From assembly GCF_010500815.1 (NCBI RefSeq), contig NZ_JAAAMG010000005.1, positions 62,001 to 126,000 on the forward strand: a DNA stretch of 64,000 bases, in the 5' to 3' direction. Positions within the stretch are counted from its first letter, which is position 1. Every line of letters begins with the position of its first letter. Origin of the DNA: Jiella pacifica. Lineage in GTDB: Bacteria > Pseudomonadota > Alphaproteobacteria > Rhizobiales > Rhizobiaceae. The notes beneath the pieces were generated by a model, which was not told where the DNA came from, did no database searches, and was given only the letters and a program-made list of their open reading frames with translations. The position numbers were made by a program, and so were the translations under genes. Positions 34,293 to 42,227 of the stretch are shown here, piece by piece.

Positions 34293-36149
34293 TCATTCGG
34301 TTGAATCGACGGATGTCGCGTAACGGCCTTCGGCGTCGAACCGCAGGAGCGACGACGGGCTGCGGCGCCCCGGGGTGGACGCACGGATGTTCGCGCTTTT
34401 CACCAGGCGGCCGCCCTCGAGCCGGATCTGCTGGTCGCAGAAGGCGATGGTCGAGGTGCGATGGGCGATGATCACGATGGTCAGATCGGCGGCCAGCCGC
34501 TCCACCGCGGCCATCACCGTCGCTTCCGTCTGGGTGTCGAGCGCGCTCGTCGCCTCGTCGAGCACCAGGACGCTGGCGCCCTTGTAGAGCGCGCGGGCGA
34601 TGCCGATCCGCTGGCGCTGCCCGCCCGACAGGCGGATGCCGCGCTCGCCCACCATGGTGGCGTAGCCTTCCGGCAGGCTCTCGACGTGATGGGCGATTGC
34701 CGCCTGCTGCGCCGCCTGCCGCACCCGTTCGAGGTCGATGCGTTCCGGCGCGATGCCGAAGGCGATGTTCTCGGCGATCGACGCGTCCGCCAGGAAGATC
34801 GACTGCGGCACGTGGGCGATCTGGGCGCGCCAGGCCCGTCGCGTCGCGGCATCGAGACGGCGGCCGTCGATCTCGATCGCCCCCTCTGTGGGTTCGAGGA
34901 GGCCCATCAGAAGATCGATCAGCGTGCTCTTGCCGCTGCCCGTCGGACCGACGATGCCGACGCGGGCGCCTTTCGGGATCGTGACGCCCAGACCGCGGAT
35001 CGCACGCCGCTCGTCCCCCCGATAGGCGAAAGACACCCCGCGCAGGGTGATCGCGCGCTCGAAAGGCAGAGGCGACGACGGCGCCTCCATCCATTCCTCG
35101 GGCACCGCCGCCTCGGCCATGTCGAGGACGTCTTCCGCCGTCCTGCCATAGGCGGCGATGGCGCTCGAGCCGCCATAGATCTGCTGCATCAGCGGGACGA
35201 GACGCTGTGCCCCGAGCGCGAGCGCTCCCAGGACCGGCAATGTTGCAGCGATGCCGCCCGCCCCGCGGGAAAGGACCAGGGCGAGGAAGGCGATCAGGAC
35301 CATGCCGCAAGCCTCGACGACGAAGCGCGGCGCCGCGGCGATCAGATTGTTGGTCGCCTGGGCATCGCGGAACTGCCGGTCGAGGTCGGCGAATTTCTCC
35401 AGGAACACCGGCTGGTTGCCATCGAGCAGGACGTCGCGGATGCCGCCGAGGCCTTCCTGCAAAGTCTGGACCCGGGCCGACTGTACGCGGGCGATGATCC
35501 GGCCGTTGGCGCGCAGCCGGCTCCGGCTGAAAAGCCACACACCCAGATAGATCAGGCCGAAACCGGCAAAGGCGGCAGCCGACGCCGCCACGTCGACGCA
35601 CAACAGCGCGGCGACGATGAACAGGCCGATGAACACCGAGCTGACGCCGTGCATCAACGGCAGGAGGACGTTGAAGGTCACTTGCTGGACCTTCTGGAGC
35701 GAGGCGACGACCTCGCTGGTGTTCTGCGAGGCGTGGAAGACGTAAGGTTGATACAGCATGCGCTCGTAGAGCCGGGTGCCGAGATCGTAACCGACCAAAA
35801 AGACGTATTTGTTGGTCGCCCAGACCAGCGCCAGCCGGACGGCTGCGGCGCCGATGGCCGTGACGGCAAAGAGGCTCGTCAGAGCGAGCAGGAGGTCGTC
35901 GCGGCCATTCAGGCCGAGCCATTCCATCACGAGGGTCACGCTCGGATAGGCCATGACGCTTGCCGGATCGGCGATGACCGAGAGAAACGGCAGAACCGCC
36001 CCGAGCGTCAGCACCTCGGCGATCGCGCCGGCCAGCATCAGGACGATCACCAGCCAGAACTGACGCCTGCGACGCGGCGACAGCACCCGCCAGAGACGGC
36101 AGACGACGGAGCTCGCGGCTCGGGCGCCCGCGGCCGGCCCGGAATTCAT
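34293..36149 (-). CDS. ABC exporter, PglK/MsbA-like lipid-linked oligosaccharide flippase
   Basis: 618 residues: an N-terminal exporter membrane domain of six spans (about 25-330) and a C-terminal ATPase with Walker A GPTGSGKST, Q-loop VPQSIFL, signature [15 protein letters not shown], Walker B VLVLDEATSALD and His in IIAHR. The full-length half-transporter homodimer layout and locus context suggest flipping of the undecaprenyl-PP-linked repeat unit, as PglK does. No Wzx-type flippase gene occurs in the window. Lipid A export (MsbA) is less likely in this context. Confidence 0.88.
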   Translation of the reverse strand: MNSGPAAGARAASSVVCRLWRVLSPRRRRQFWLVIVLMLAGAIAEVLTLGAVLPFLSVIADPASVMAYPSVTLVMEWLGLNGRDDLLLALTSLFAVTAIGAAAVRLALVWATNKYVFLVGYDLGTRLYERMLYQPYVFHASQNTSEVVASLQKVQQVTFNVLLPLMHGVSSVFIGLFIVAALLCVDVAASAAAFAGFGLIYLGVWLFSRSRLRANGRIIARVQSARVQTLQEGLGGIRDVLLDGNQPVFLEKFADLDRQFRDAQATNNLIAAAPRFVVEACGMVLIAFLALVLSRGAGGIAATLPVLGALALGAQRLVPLMQQIYGGSSAIAAYGRTAEDVLDMAEAAVPEEWMEAPSSPLPFERAITLRGVSFAYRGDERRAIRGLGVTIPKGARVGIVGPTGSGKSTLIDLLMGLLEPTEGAIEIDGRRLDAATRRAWRAQIAHVPQSIFLADASIAENIAFGIAPERIDLERVRQAAQQAAIAHHVESLPEGYATMVGERGIRLSGGQRQRIGIARALYKGASVLVLDEATSALDTQTEATVMAAVERLAADLTIVIIAHRTSTIAFCDQQIRLEGGRLVKSANIRASTPGRRSPSSLLRFDAEGRYATSVDSTE

Positions 36150-36181
36150 TGGCCTATCCCCGCGCCTTGCCAGCGGGCCGG

Positions 36182-36985
36182 TCAACGGCTCGTCACCGCG
36201 CGCCGGACGCGCCAGGCATCCGCCAGCGCCGCGGCGAGGAAGCGAGGACCGTCGGTCAAGTCGCGGCGCCACATCTTCCGCGGCTCGGCAGCAAGCCGCC
36301 AGGCCCATTCGAAGCCGGCATCGCCGAGCCATTTCGGGGCGCGCGGCACGAGGCCTGCCTGAAACCGGAAGGCGGCGCCGACGCCGATCGCCACCGGCAC
36401 CGTCAGGCGATGCTTGTTGCGGGCGATGAAACGCTCCTGCTTCGGACAACCGAGGCCCACCCACAGGATGTCGGCACCGGACGCGTTGATGGCGGCGACG
36501 TGCTCGGCCTCCTCCGCCTCGGACAAGCTGCGAAACGGCGGCGCGTAGCGCCCCGCGACCGCAGCGCCCGAAAACTCCGCCTCGACCCGTCGGCAAAGGG
36601 CATCCAGGGTTTCGTCGGTGTCGCCGTAGAAATAGCTGCGATAGCCTTCCTCGTCGGCGCGTCGCAGCAGTGCCCCCATGAGGTCGCCGCCCGGCACGCG
36701 CGCCGGCAGCGCCCGGCCTTGCAGCCGCGACAGCCACACCGGGGCGATGCCGTCCGGGCAGAACAGGTCGGCGGCATTCAACACGGCCCGGAACGCAGCG
36801 TCCTGATGGCCGACCCACAGCCCATGAAAGCCCGTCGCGACGACGCTGCGACAGCGCCCTTCGGGCTGGCGTATCCATTCTTCGATGAGGGCCACCGCCT
36901 GCGCCAGCGTCGGCCCGTGAACCCGTGCGCCGAGGATCGTCGCGGCGGGCAGCGCTGCTGCCCCGATGGTCGCTGCATGGGTCAT
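36182..36985 (-). CDS. WecB/TagA/CpsF family glycosyltransferase
   Basis: 267 residues of the GT26 family, which transfer N-acetylmannosaminuronic acid, ManNAc, glucose or other sugars to lipid-linked intermediates, usually as the second sugar. Visible motifs: VVATGFHGLWVG, FCPDGIAPVWLSRLQG with the catalytic Asp, and VGLGCPKQERFIARN. The ATG overlaps the epimerase stop by 4 bp. It follows the initiating transferase and precedes the flippase, fitting an early step. Confidence 0.93.
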   Translation of the reverse strand: MTHAATIGAAALPAATILGARVHGPTLAQAVALIEEWIRQPEGRCRSVVATGFHGLWVGHQDAAFRAVLNAADLFCPDGIAPVWLSRLQGRALPARVPGGDLMGALLRRADEEGYRSYFYGDTDETLDALCRRVEAEFSGAAVAGRYAPPFRSLSEAEEAEHVAAINASGADILWVGLGCPKQERFIARNKHRLTVPVAIGVGAAFRFQAGLVPRAPKWLGDAGFEWAWRLAAEPRKMWRRDLTDGPRFLAAALADAWRVRRAVTSR

Positions 36986-37965
36986 TCCGCGGCGACCAGA
37001 TAGCTGTTGCGCTCGACCTGACGAGCGATCCACGCATAGGTCCTTTCGAGCCCATCCTTCAGCGGCGCGTTCGGCGCCCAGCCGAGCCTCTCCCGGATCA
37101 GCCGGTTGTCGGAATTCCTGCCTCGCACGCCGGTCGGGCCCTCGACGTGGCGCTTTTCGACCGATTTGCCGGCGATCCCGGCGACGAGGTCGACCAGTTG
37201 ATCGATCGTCACCATCTCCTCCGAGCCGATATTGACCGGCCCGGTCCAATCCGAGCGCATCAGGCGCAGGGTCGCTTCCAGGCACTCGTCGATGAAGAGG
37301 AATGACCGCGTCTGCCGGCCGTCGCCCCAGATCTCGATCGCGTCGCCGTCGAAGGCCTGCGCGACCTTGCGGCAGATGGCGGCCGGCGCCTTTTCCTTGC
37401 CGTCGTTCCAGCTGCCCTCAGGGCCGAAGATGTTGTGGTAGCGCGCGACGCGAACATCCATCCCGTAATTGCGCGCATAAGCGAGATAGAGCCGCTCACT
37501 GAACAGCTTTTCCCAGCCATATTCGCTGTCCGGCGCGGCGGGATAGGCGCTGTCCTCGGAGCATTTCGGATTGTCCGGATCGAGCTGGTTGTATTGCGGA
37601 TACATGCAGGCCGAAGAGGAATAGAAGATGCGCCGGCAGTTGCGCCGATAGGCGGCGTCGAGAACGTTGAGATTGATCGTCGCGGAATTGTGCATGACGT
37701 CGGCGTCGTGCTCGCCGGTGAAGATGTAGCCGGCGCCGCCCATGTCCGCGGCCAGCTGGTAGATCTCGTCGAAATGCCGGTCGACGACGGCGTCGACGAA
37801 GCTCTGGCGGCGCAGATCGCCGATGACGAAATCATCCGCCTCCGAGCCGCTGAAGCGTGGAAACTTCAGGTCGACGCCGCGCACCCAGAAACCCTCGGCC
37901 TTGAGCCGCCGCACCAGATGGTGGCCGATGAAGCCGCCGGCGCCGCAGACGAGCGCGTATTTCAT
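36982..37965 (-). CDS. NAD-dependent epimerase, GDP-mannose 3,5-epimerase-like
   Basis: 327-residue extended SDR with GAGGFIGHHLVRRL at residues 8-21, catalytic Tyr and Lys in YGWEK, and the SSSACMYPQYNQL segment whose Ser/Cys arrangement is characteristic of GDP-mannose 3,5-epimerases (plant GME has SSACIYPE at this place). It would make GDP-L-galactose or GDP-L-gulose as a donor for the polysaccharide. A dTDP- or UDP-sugar epimerase cannot be excluded. First gene after the 394-bp leader that carries an ops-like element. Confidence 0.82.
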   Translation of the reverse strand: MKYALVCGAGGFIGHHLVRRLKAEGFWVRGVDLKFPRFSGSEADDFVIGDLRRQSFVDAVVDRHFDEIYQLAADMGGAGYIFTGEHDADVMHNSATINLNVLDAAYRRNCRRIFYSSSACMYPQYNQLDPDNPKCSEDSAYPAAPDSEYGWEKLFSERLYLAYARNYGMDVRVARYHNIFGPEGSWNDGKEKAPAAICRKVAQAFDGDAIEIWGDGRQTRSFLFIDECLEATLRLMRSDWTGPVNIGSEEMVTIDQLVDLVAGIAGKSVEKRHVEGPTGVRGRNSDNRLIRERLGWAPNAPLKDGLERTYAWIARQVERNSYLVAAE

Positions 37966-38359
37966 TGCCAAACTCCGTGAAGGCTTTGTCTGACGGCCCG
38001 GGCGGGCGACACTCCGCCGACCGATGGGCCGCCAGATCCGGGTTTCGTCCCATGCCGCAAGAGGTTCAAAGGTCGCGCGGCGGGCTCTGGCTGCACTTCT
38101 GGCGGCTCGGAACCGGCGGTCCGCCGTCCTCTCGCCATGGTGCAGCAATCCGACCCGGCGCCCACCTCGGTATGATCGGATAGCTACCGCACTCCCGGTC
38201 ACTTGCCGCCGGAAGGGTCGCCGCATCGGCGCATCACGCCCGGGCAGGTTGCCCGATATGTCGAATTGCCGCGCGATCTGCCCAACGAATGTCGGGCTCG
38301 CCGGTCGCTCCGCATCGGTTCCGGGCCGGATCGAACCCGAATGCCGGGGGGCCTTCGTC
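37966..38359. other. 394-bp untranslated gap between nusG-like gene and epimerase
   Basis: No credible gene on either strand, in an operon whose other junctions mostly overlap. Because both flanking genes read leftward it is probably transcribed as an internal leader. It contains the ops-like octamer at 38183-38190. I found no clear promoter or intrinsic terminator in it. Confidence 0.55.
38183..38190 (-). promoter_or_regulatory. ops-like element (RfaH/NusG-paralog recruitment site candidate)
   Basis: Read leftward the sequence is GTGCGGTAGCTATCC. Its GCGGTAGC octamer is identical to the core of the E. coli ops element (GGCGGTAGCGTG), which recruits RfaH. It lies 170 bp downstream of a NusG paralog gene and about 220 bp before the epimerase start codon, in the transcribed leader. 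Confidence 0.5.
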
Positions 38360-38968
38360 TCAGGCGATCTTCTGCAACTCGTCGAGACCGACGGAGACCC
38401 GGGCGGTTCGCCCCAGAATTGCCAGAAGCAGCCAGGCTCTGTCCGGCCCGCCCATCGCCTCGATCTCACCGATCATGCCCATGAACGGCCCCGCAGCGAG
38501 CTTGACGCGATCGCCTTCGCGAAAGGCGGAGGCCCGCCGGAAGGAGAAGATGCTCATCTCGTCGCAGGAGTGTCTGAGCGCTGCCATGAAGGTGGGAGGA
38601 ACCGGCTCCGGCGTCTCGCCGAAAGAGACCAGCTTCTTCACCCCATAGGTTCCGTTGACCCGTCGCCAGCCGGCCGCGCGTGGGTCGAACCCGGCAAAGA
38701 CGTAGCCCGGAAAAAGCGGCGCCAGAACCGGCCTCGCCCGGCGCGCCCTCGTCTCGCCGCAGCGCAGCAGCGGAAGAAAGACCCCGAAGCCCTGGCGCAG
38801 CAGATGCGTCTCGGCCATTCGTTCCTTGCCGGCATGGCAATGAACGGCGAACCAGCTGCCGCCCTTGCCGTTGCCGGCAGATCCGGCCCCGTCACGAATC
38901 TCCTCGGTTTCCGCGCCAGCGAGTCCGGGTCGATCGTGCGGCAGCCCACCATTCCTCACGCCCGCCAT
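38360..38968 (-). CDS. NusG-family transcription elongation factor (RfaH/LoaP-like paralog)
   Basis: 202 residues. After a 35-residue variable N-terminus comes the NGN domain (WFAVHCHAGKERMAETHLLRQG ... LFPGYVFAGFD, shown in parts), then a KOW domain beginning EGDRVKLAAGPFMGMIGEI. Such paralogs bind RNA polymerase and prevent pausing or termination within long polysaccharide operons. The ATG at 38968 overlaps the sugar transferase gene by 13 bp. It is not the housekeeping NusG: it lacks secE/rpl neighbours and sits second in the operon. Confidence 0.9.
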   Translation of the reverse strand: MAGVRNGGLPHDRPGLAGAETEEIRDGAGSAGNGKGGSWFAVHCHAGKERMAETHLLRQGFGVFLPLLRCGETRARRARPVLAPLFPGYVFAGFDPRAAGWRRVNGTYGVKKLVSFGETPEPVPPTFMAALRHSCDEMSIFSFRRASAFREGDRVKLAAGPFMGMIGEIEAMGGPDRAWLLLAILGRTARVSVGLDELQKIA

Positions 38969-40452
38969 GTCGCCCGCCCATATGCCGGAGACATCTTGGC
39001 GAGCACCCGCCGATCTTCCAGGACGCCATAGGCCTGATTGAGGACCTGCTGGCGCGGCGGCGCCTCCCCTTCGAGCAGGAAGCGGACCGTCCTCACGATG
39101 ATCTTGGCGTCGATCCATAGGCTGGCGTTCTCGACATACCAGCAATCGAGCGCGCTCTTGTCGGTGACGGAAAGGCCGCGGCCGCCGTTGATCTGAGCCC
39201 ACCCCGTCAGGCCGGGCCGCATGCGCAGGCGGACTTCCGGCCGCTCCGGCTGATCTGCCGGCAGCAACGGACGGGGACCGACGAACGACATGTTGCCGAC
39301 CAGAATGTTGAAAAGCTGAGGCAGTTCGTCGAGCCGCAGCCGCCGGAGCGCCGCCCCGATCGGCGACAGCCTGAGTTCCAGCGGGATTTCGTTGCCCTCG
39401 ACGTCGTAGGCATCGCCCATCGTCCTGAACTTGTAGACCCGGAAGGGACGGCGGTTCAGGCCGGGCCGCTCCTGCCAGAACGTCACGGGCCGACCGAGAT
39501 CGACGGCGACGAGCGCAGCGAGAACGAGATACAGCGGCGCGAGAAGGACGATCATCGAAAGCGCGAGAACGAAGTCGATGCTGCGTTTGACGGCAAGATA
39601 TCGCCGCCGCCCGCCGCCCGGCGCCATGACGCCGTCTGCCGAGAGAGACGGCGAGACGCCGGGACCGTCGACAGTGGGAATGGCCGAGGCTAGGGGCGCT
39701 CGGACGGCACCGAACAGACCCTCGAAATGGTCCAGCGTGATCTCCGCCTCCGCCAGCAACCTCTCACAGGCGGCGTTGAAGGCCGGCGACAGTTCCTCCC
39801 TGGGAACCGTCACGACCACGCGGCTGATCTCCACCCCGTGGTTGCGAAGCCGCCGGATCGCCGAGATCAGATTGTCCGGCCGCCCGATAACCGGCTTGCC
39901 CTTCAGCATCAGCCCCTTCACCGAGGGGTCGTCGTCGAGGATGCCGATGACCGAGACGCGCCCCGGATACAGGGCCTCGATGCACCGCAGATAGACCTCC
40001 GAGCGACGATTGAACCCGACGAGGAGAACGTATTGCCGACCGGCCGGAACTCCGTCGCGCCCGACCGGGGCCGAGGCCGGCAAATGGCGCACGCCGACCC
40101 GGGCGAAGATCAGCAACGCCAGACAGAGGCACCACTGCAGGAGCGGCACGGAGCGGGCGACGAGTTCCGATCGATTGACCGTGAACATGACGAAGAGCGT
40201 CATCAACACGACGGCCGTGACTGCAAGGACGAGGTGGACGACATCGGAGGCGGCAAAGTACCGCCATGGGCGCCGCGGGATCCCCAAGAGGGGCCAGACC
40301 AGCATGGCGCACAGCACGGCGACGCCGGCGAACATCCAGTGATACGGGGAATCCAGGACCGCCTCCACCGAAGCCCCTCGCAGCGCAACCGCAAGCAGCG
40401 AAGCCACGGACATCAGCAGCAAATCGACGACGAAGAACGCGCTACGGTACAC
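38956..40452 (-). CDS. undecaprenyl-phosphate sugar phosphotransferase (WbaP/ExoY-like)
   Basis: Initiating enzyme that moves a sugar-1-phosphate from a nucleotide sugar to undecaprenyl phosphate. The 498 residues have four or five N-terminal spans (to about 120), a Rossmann-like CoA_binding_3 domain (about 140-235) and the C-terminal transferase domain (about 290-470) with WQERPGLNRRPFRVYKFRTM, DELPQLFNIL, GNMSFVGPRPLLP and RPGLTGWAQINGG. Start is a GTG at 40452 with AAGGAT upstream. First gene of the leftward operon, facing the AT-rich region. Confidence 0.94.
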   Translation of the reverse strand: MYRSAFFVVDLLLMSVASLLAVALRGASVEAVLDSPYHWMFAGVAVLCAMLVWPLLGIPRRPWRYFAASDVVHLVLAVTAVVLMTLFVMFTVNRSELVARSVPLLQWCLCLALLIFARVGVRHLPASAPVGRDGVPAGRQYVLLVGFNRRSEVYLRCIEALYPGRVSVIGILDDDPSVKGLMLKGKPVIGRPDNLISAIRRLRNHGVEISRVVVTVPREELSPAFNAACERLLAEAEITLDHFEGLFGAVRAPLASAIPTVDGPGVSPSLSADGVMAPGGGRRRYLAVKRSIDFVLALSMIVLLAPLYLVLAALVAVDLGRPVTFWQERPGLNRRPFRVYKFRTMGDAYDVEGNEIPLELRLSPIGAALRRLRLDELPQLFNILVGNMSFVGPRPLLPADQPERPEVRLRMRPGLTGWAQINGGRGLSVTDKSALDCWYVENASLWIDAKIIVRTVRFLLEGEAPPRQQVLNQAYGVLEDRRVLAKMSPAYGRATWRA

Positions 40453-40840
40453 GGCACGATCCTTGATTTCACTCTCAAAAGCGACTTTTTGTTAACATTA
40501 CAAATTCCTTATTTCAAGTCGTTACTCGCGTTCTCGTTAATGCCCTAAAATATGAAACGATCACTGCAGTGAGCAATCCCATGAGAATTCTATCAATTTC
40601 GCCCAAAATGGCTGCTTTATTGAGAATCGATTTATACTGTATGCGAATCAGTCTTATTCATTGCTCAATTCGATCGCCATTCAGAACTTTTTCATTCATA
40701 GCGGAAATAAATTCTGCTCGTTTTAGCCATATATTATCAATGACGCGAAACCGTCGCTCTATTTTTGTTTTTCTAAATCGAATTCCGCGATGTTTTAACG
40801 GATCGTTTTCAAATTTTTTCTTCACTACAGGAAGATAAAA
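40453..40840. promoter_or_regulatory. AT-rich divergent intergenic region
   Basis: 388 bp between the leftward polysaccharide operon and the rightward wzy-like gene. By hand count 40501-40860 is 130/360 G+C (about 36%), against about 68% in a typical coding line of this window. It must hold promoters for both directions. It contains T-A steps and A/T tracts and the palindrome at 40561-40572. A 53-codon leftward frame starting GTG near 40822 and ending at about 40661 has protein-like composition but no recognisable start signal. Confidence 0.7.
40561..40572. promoter_or_regulatory. 12-bp palindrome TCACTGCAGTGA, candidate operator
   Basis: Perfect palindrome about 110 bp upstream of the sugar transferase start codon, inside the AT-rich divergent region. 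Regulator unknown. Confidence 0.35.
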
Positions 40841-42205
40841 ATGGTGATATACACCGTCATTCGGGTAATTTTTATTTCTGGTGTCGCAATAAGCATTGCC
40901 CCACTGGGGGCAGCACGACCAGAATATGTCTACCTCTCTGGCACGGTGCTTGCGATTGTATTCGCCTCGACCGTTGCTACCACCAGCATTTCCCGGTCTG
41001 GTGGTCGTGTCATCCGTTTGCTTCTTGTCATCGTAGCCACGACGGTCGCCTATCTCCTGCTTCAGGCCGTATGGATGGCCGGCAATCCAATGGCCAATCC
41101 GGTTTGGGGAGCCGTCGCCGAGAATCTGGGATTTTCGGGCGGCGCGGTCTCGATTGCGCCCGGCGTGACATTGCGCAGCATTCCTGGCGTGGCAGTTCCC
41201 TTTCTCGTCTTCGGAACGGCGCTGCTGCTGTCGCGGGACGACGTCGAGGGTCTGCGGACGTGGCGCGCGCTCGCGCTTCTCGGCATCACCGTCCCGCTGT
41301 TCGGGCTGCTGCGCTACCTTGCCTTCCCGAACATGCGGCTGTTCGACCAGACCTTTCTCGATCCGACCGTCGTCACCTCGGTCTTCGTCAACAGGAACAA
41401 CGCGGCGACCTTCTTCGGCCTTGCCAGTCTGGCGGCACTCGGCTGGCTGTTCTGGCAAACGTCGCAGCCCGGCCGAACGCGGTCGCCGCGCACGCCTTCC
41501 CAGCCGGGTCTCGCCTTCCTTGAGCGTCACACCGGGATCTTGCTGACGACGCTCGTGCTTCTTGCCACGCTGGTCGCACTGTTTCTGACACGCTCGCGCG
41601 CCGGAATCGTGCTGTCCTTCGCCAGCCTGCTGGCGGCGCTCCTCGGCATCATCCACACATCGAGATGGCGGGACGTCGGACCAGTCGGCCGATGGACCGC
41701 CACGGGCACCGTGATCCTGGCGGCATTCGCGGTATTCAGCCTGTTTGGCGGCCAGACACTCCTGCGCGTCGAAACGAGCGGCTACGACGAGGGGCGAGCC
41801 TGTCTATATCGCGAGACCCTCGCCGCGATCGGTGACAATCCACTCTGGGGAACGGGCTTCGGGACCTTCGAGGACGTCTTTGCGATGTATCGCCTGCCCG
41901 AATGCGGCATCTACGGCATTATCGAGCAGGCACACAATTCCTATCTCGAGGCCTATCTCGGCCTCGGACTGCCCTTCGTGCCACTGTTCCTCGTCTGCCT
42001 CGTTCTGCTGCTGCGCTGCTACCTCACCGGCCTGCGGGAGCGTCGGCGACTGCGCCCGATCCCGATCGTCTGCCTTGCCGCGCTTGGCCTCGTGCTTGCC
42101 CATTCGGCCGTGGATTTTCCGATCCAGATCCACGGCATCGCGGTCTATTTCGCCGCGCTGCTCGGCTCTGGCGCAGGAATCTCGCTCGCTCGCTCTGAAC
42201 GGTGA
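40841..42205 (+). CDS. O-antigen polymerase/ligase-like membrane protein (second Wzy-type)
   Basis: 454 residues with about eleven hydrophobic segments. The Wzy_C domain is visible from TRSRAGIVLSFASLLAAL to the loop ETLAAIGDNPLWGTGFGTFEDVF and EQAHNSYLEAYLGLGLP, the pattern of O-antigen ligases and polymerases. Codons become GC-rich only after about residue 50; the first 100 bp still share the low GC of the upstream DNA. AGGAAG precedes the ATG. It is unlike the polymerase at 25332-26618, so the locus encodes two. Confidence 0.88.
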   Translation: MVIYTVIRVIFISGVAISIAPLGAARPEYVYLSGTVLAIVFASTVATTSISRSGGRVIRLLLVIVATTVAYLLLQAVWMAGNPMANPVWGAVAENLGFSGGAVSIAPGVTLRSIPGVAVPFLVFGTALLLSRDDVEGLRTWRALALLGITVPLFGLLRYLAFPNMRLFDQTFLDPTVVTSVFVNRNNAATFFGLASLAALGWLFWQTSQPGRTRSPRTPSQPGLAFLERHTGILLTTLVLLATLVALFLTRSRAGIVLSFASLLAALLGIIHTSRWRDVGPVGRWTATGTVILAAFAVFSLFGGQTLLRVETSGYDEGRACLYRETLAAIGDNPLWGTGFGTFEDVFAMYRLPECGIYGIIEQAHNSYLEAYLGLGLPFVPLFLVCLVLLLRCYLTGLRERRRLRPIPIVCLAALGLVLAHSAVDFPIQIHGIAVYFAALLGSGAGISLARSER

Positions 42206-42227
42206 GACATGGGGCGTCGACAGGATT

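Noticed and set aside
34461-36362. 633-codon plus-strand frame opposite the ABC exporter
   Set aside because: Its translation has no recognisable domain and is rich in Arg, Gly, Asp and Gln as expected for the antisense of a GC-rich gene; the minus strand encodes a complete ABC exporter.
40661-40822. 53-codon minus-strand frame (GTG start) in the AT-rich region
   Set aside because: Composition is protein-like, which kept me from dismissing it at once, but there is no ribosome binding site or family match; recorded only as a note in the region entry.
40569-40838. 89-codon plus-strand frame in the AT-rich region
   Set aside because: Starts within the palindrome, has no Shine-Dalgarno sequence and a Phe/Ser/Ile/Arg composition expected from AT-rich non-coding DNA.
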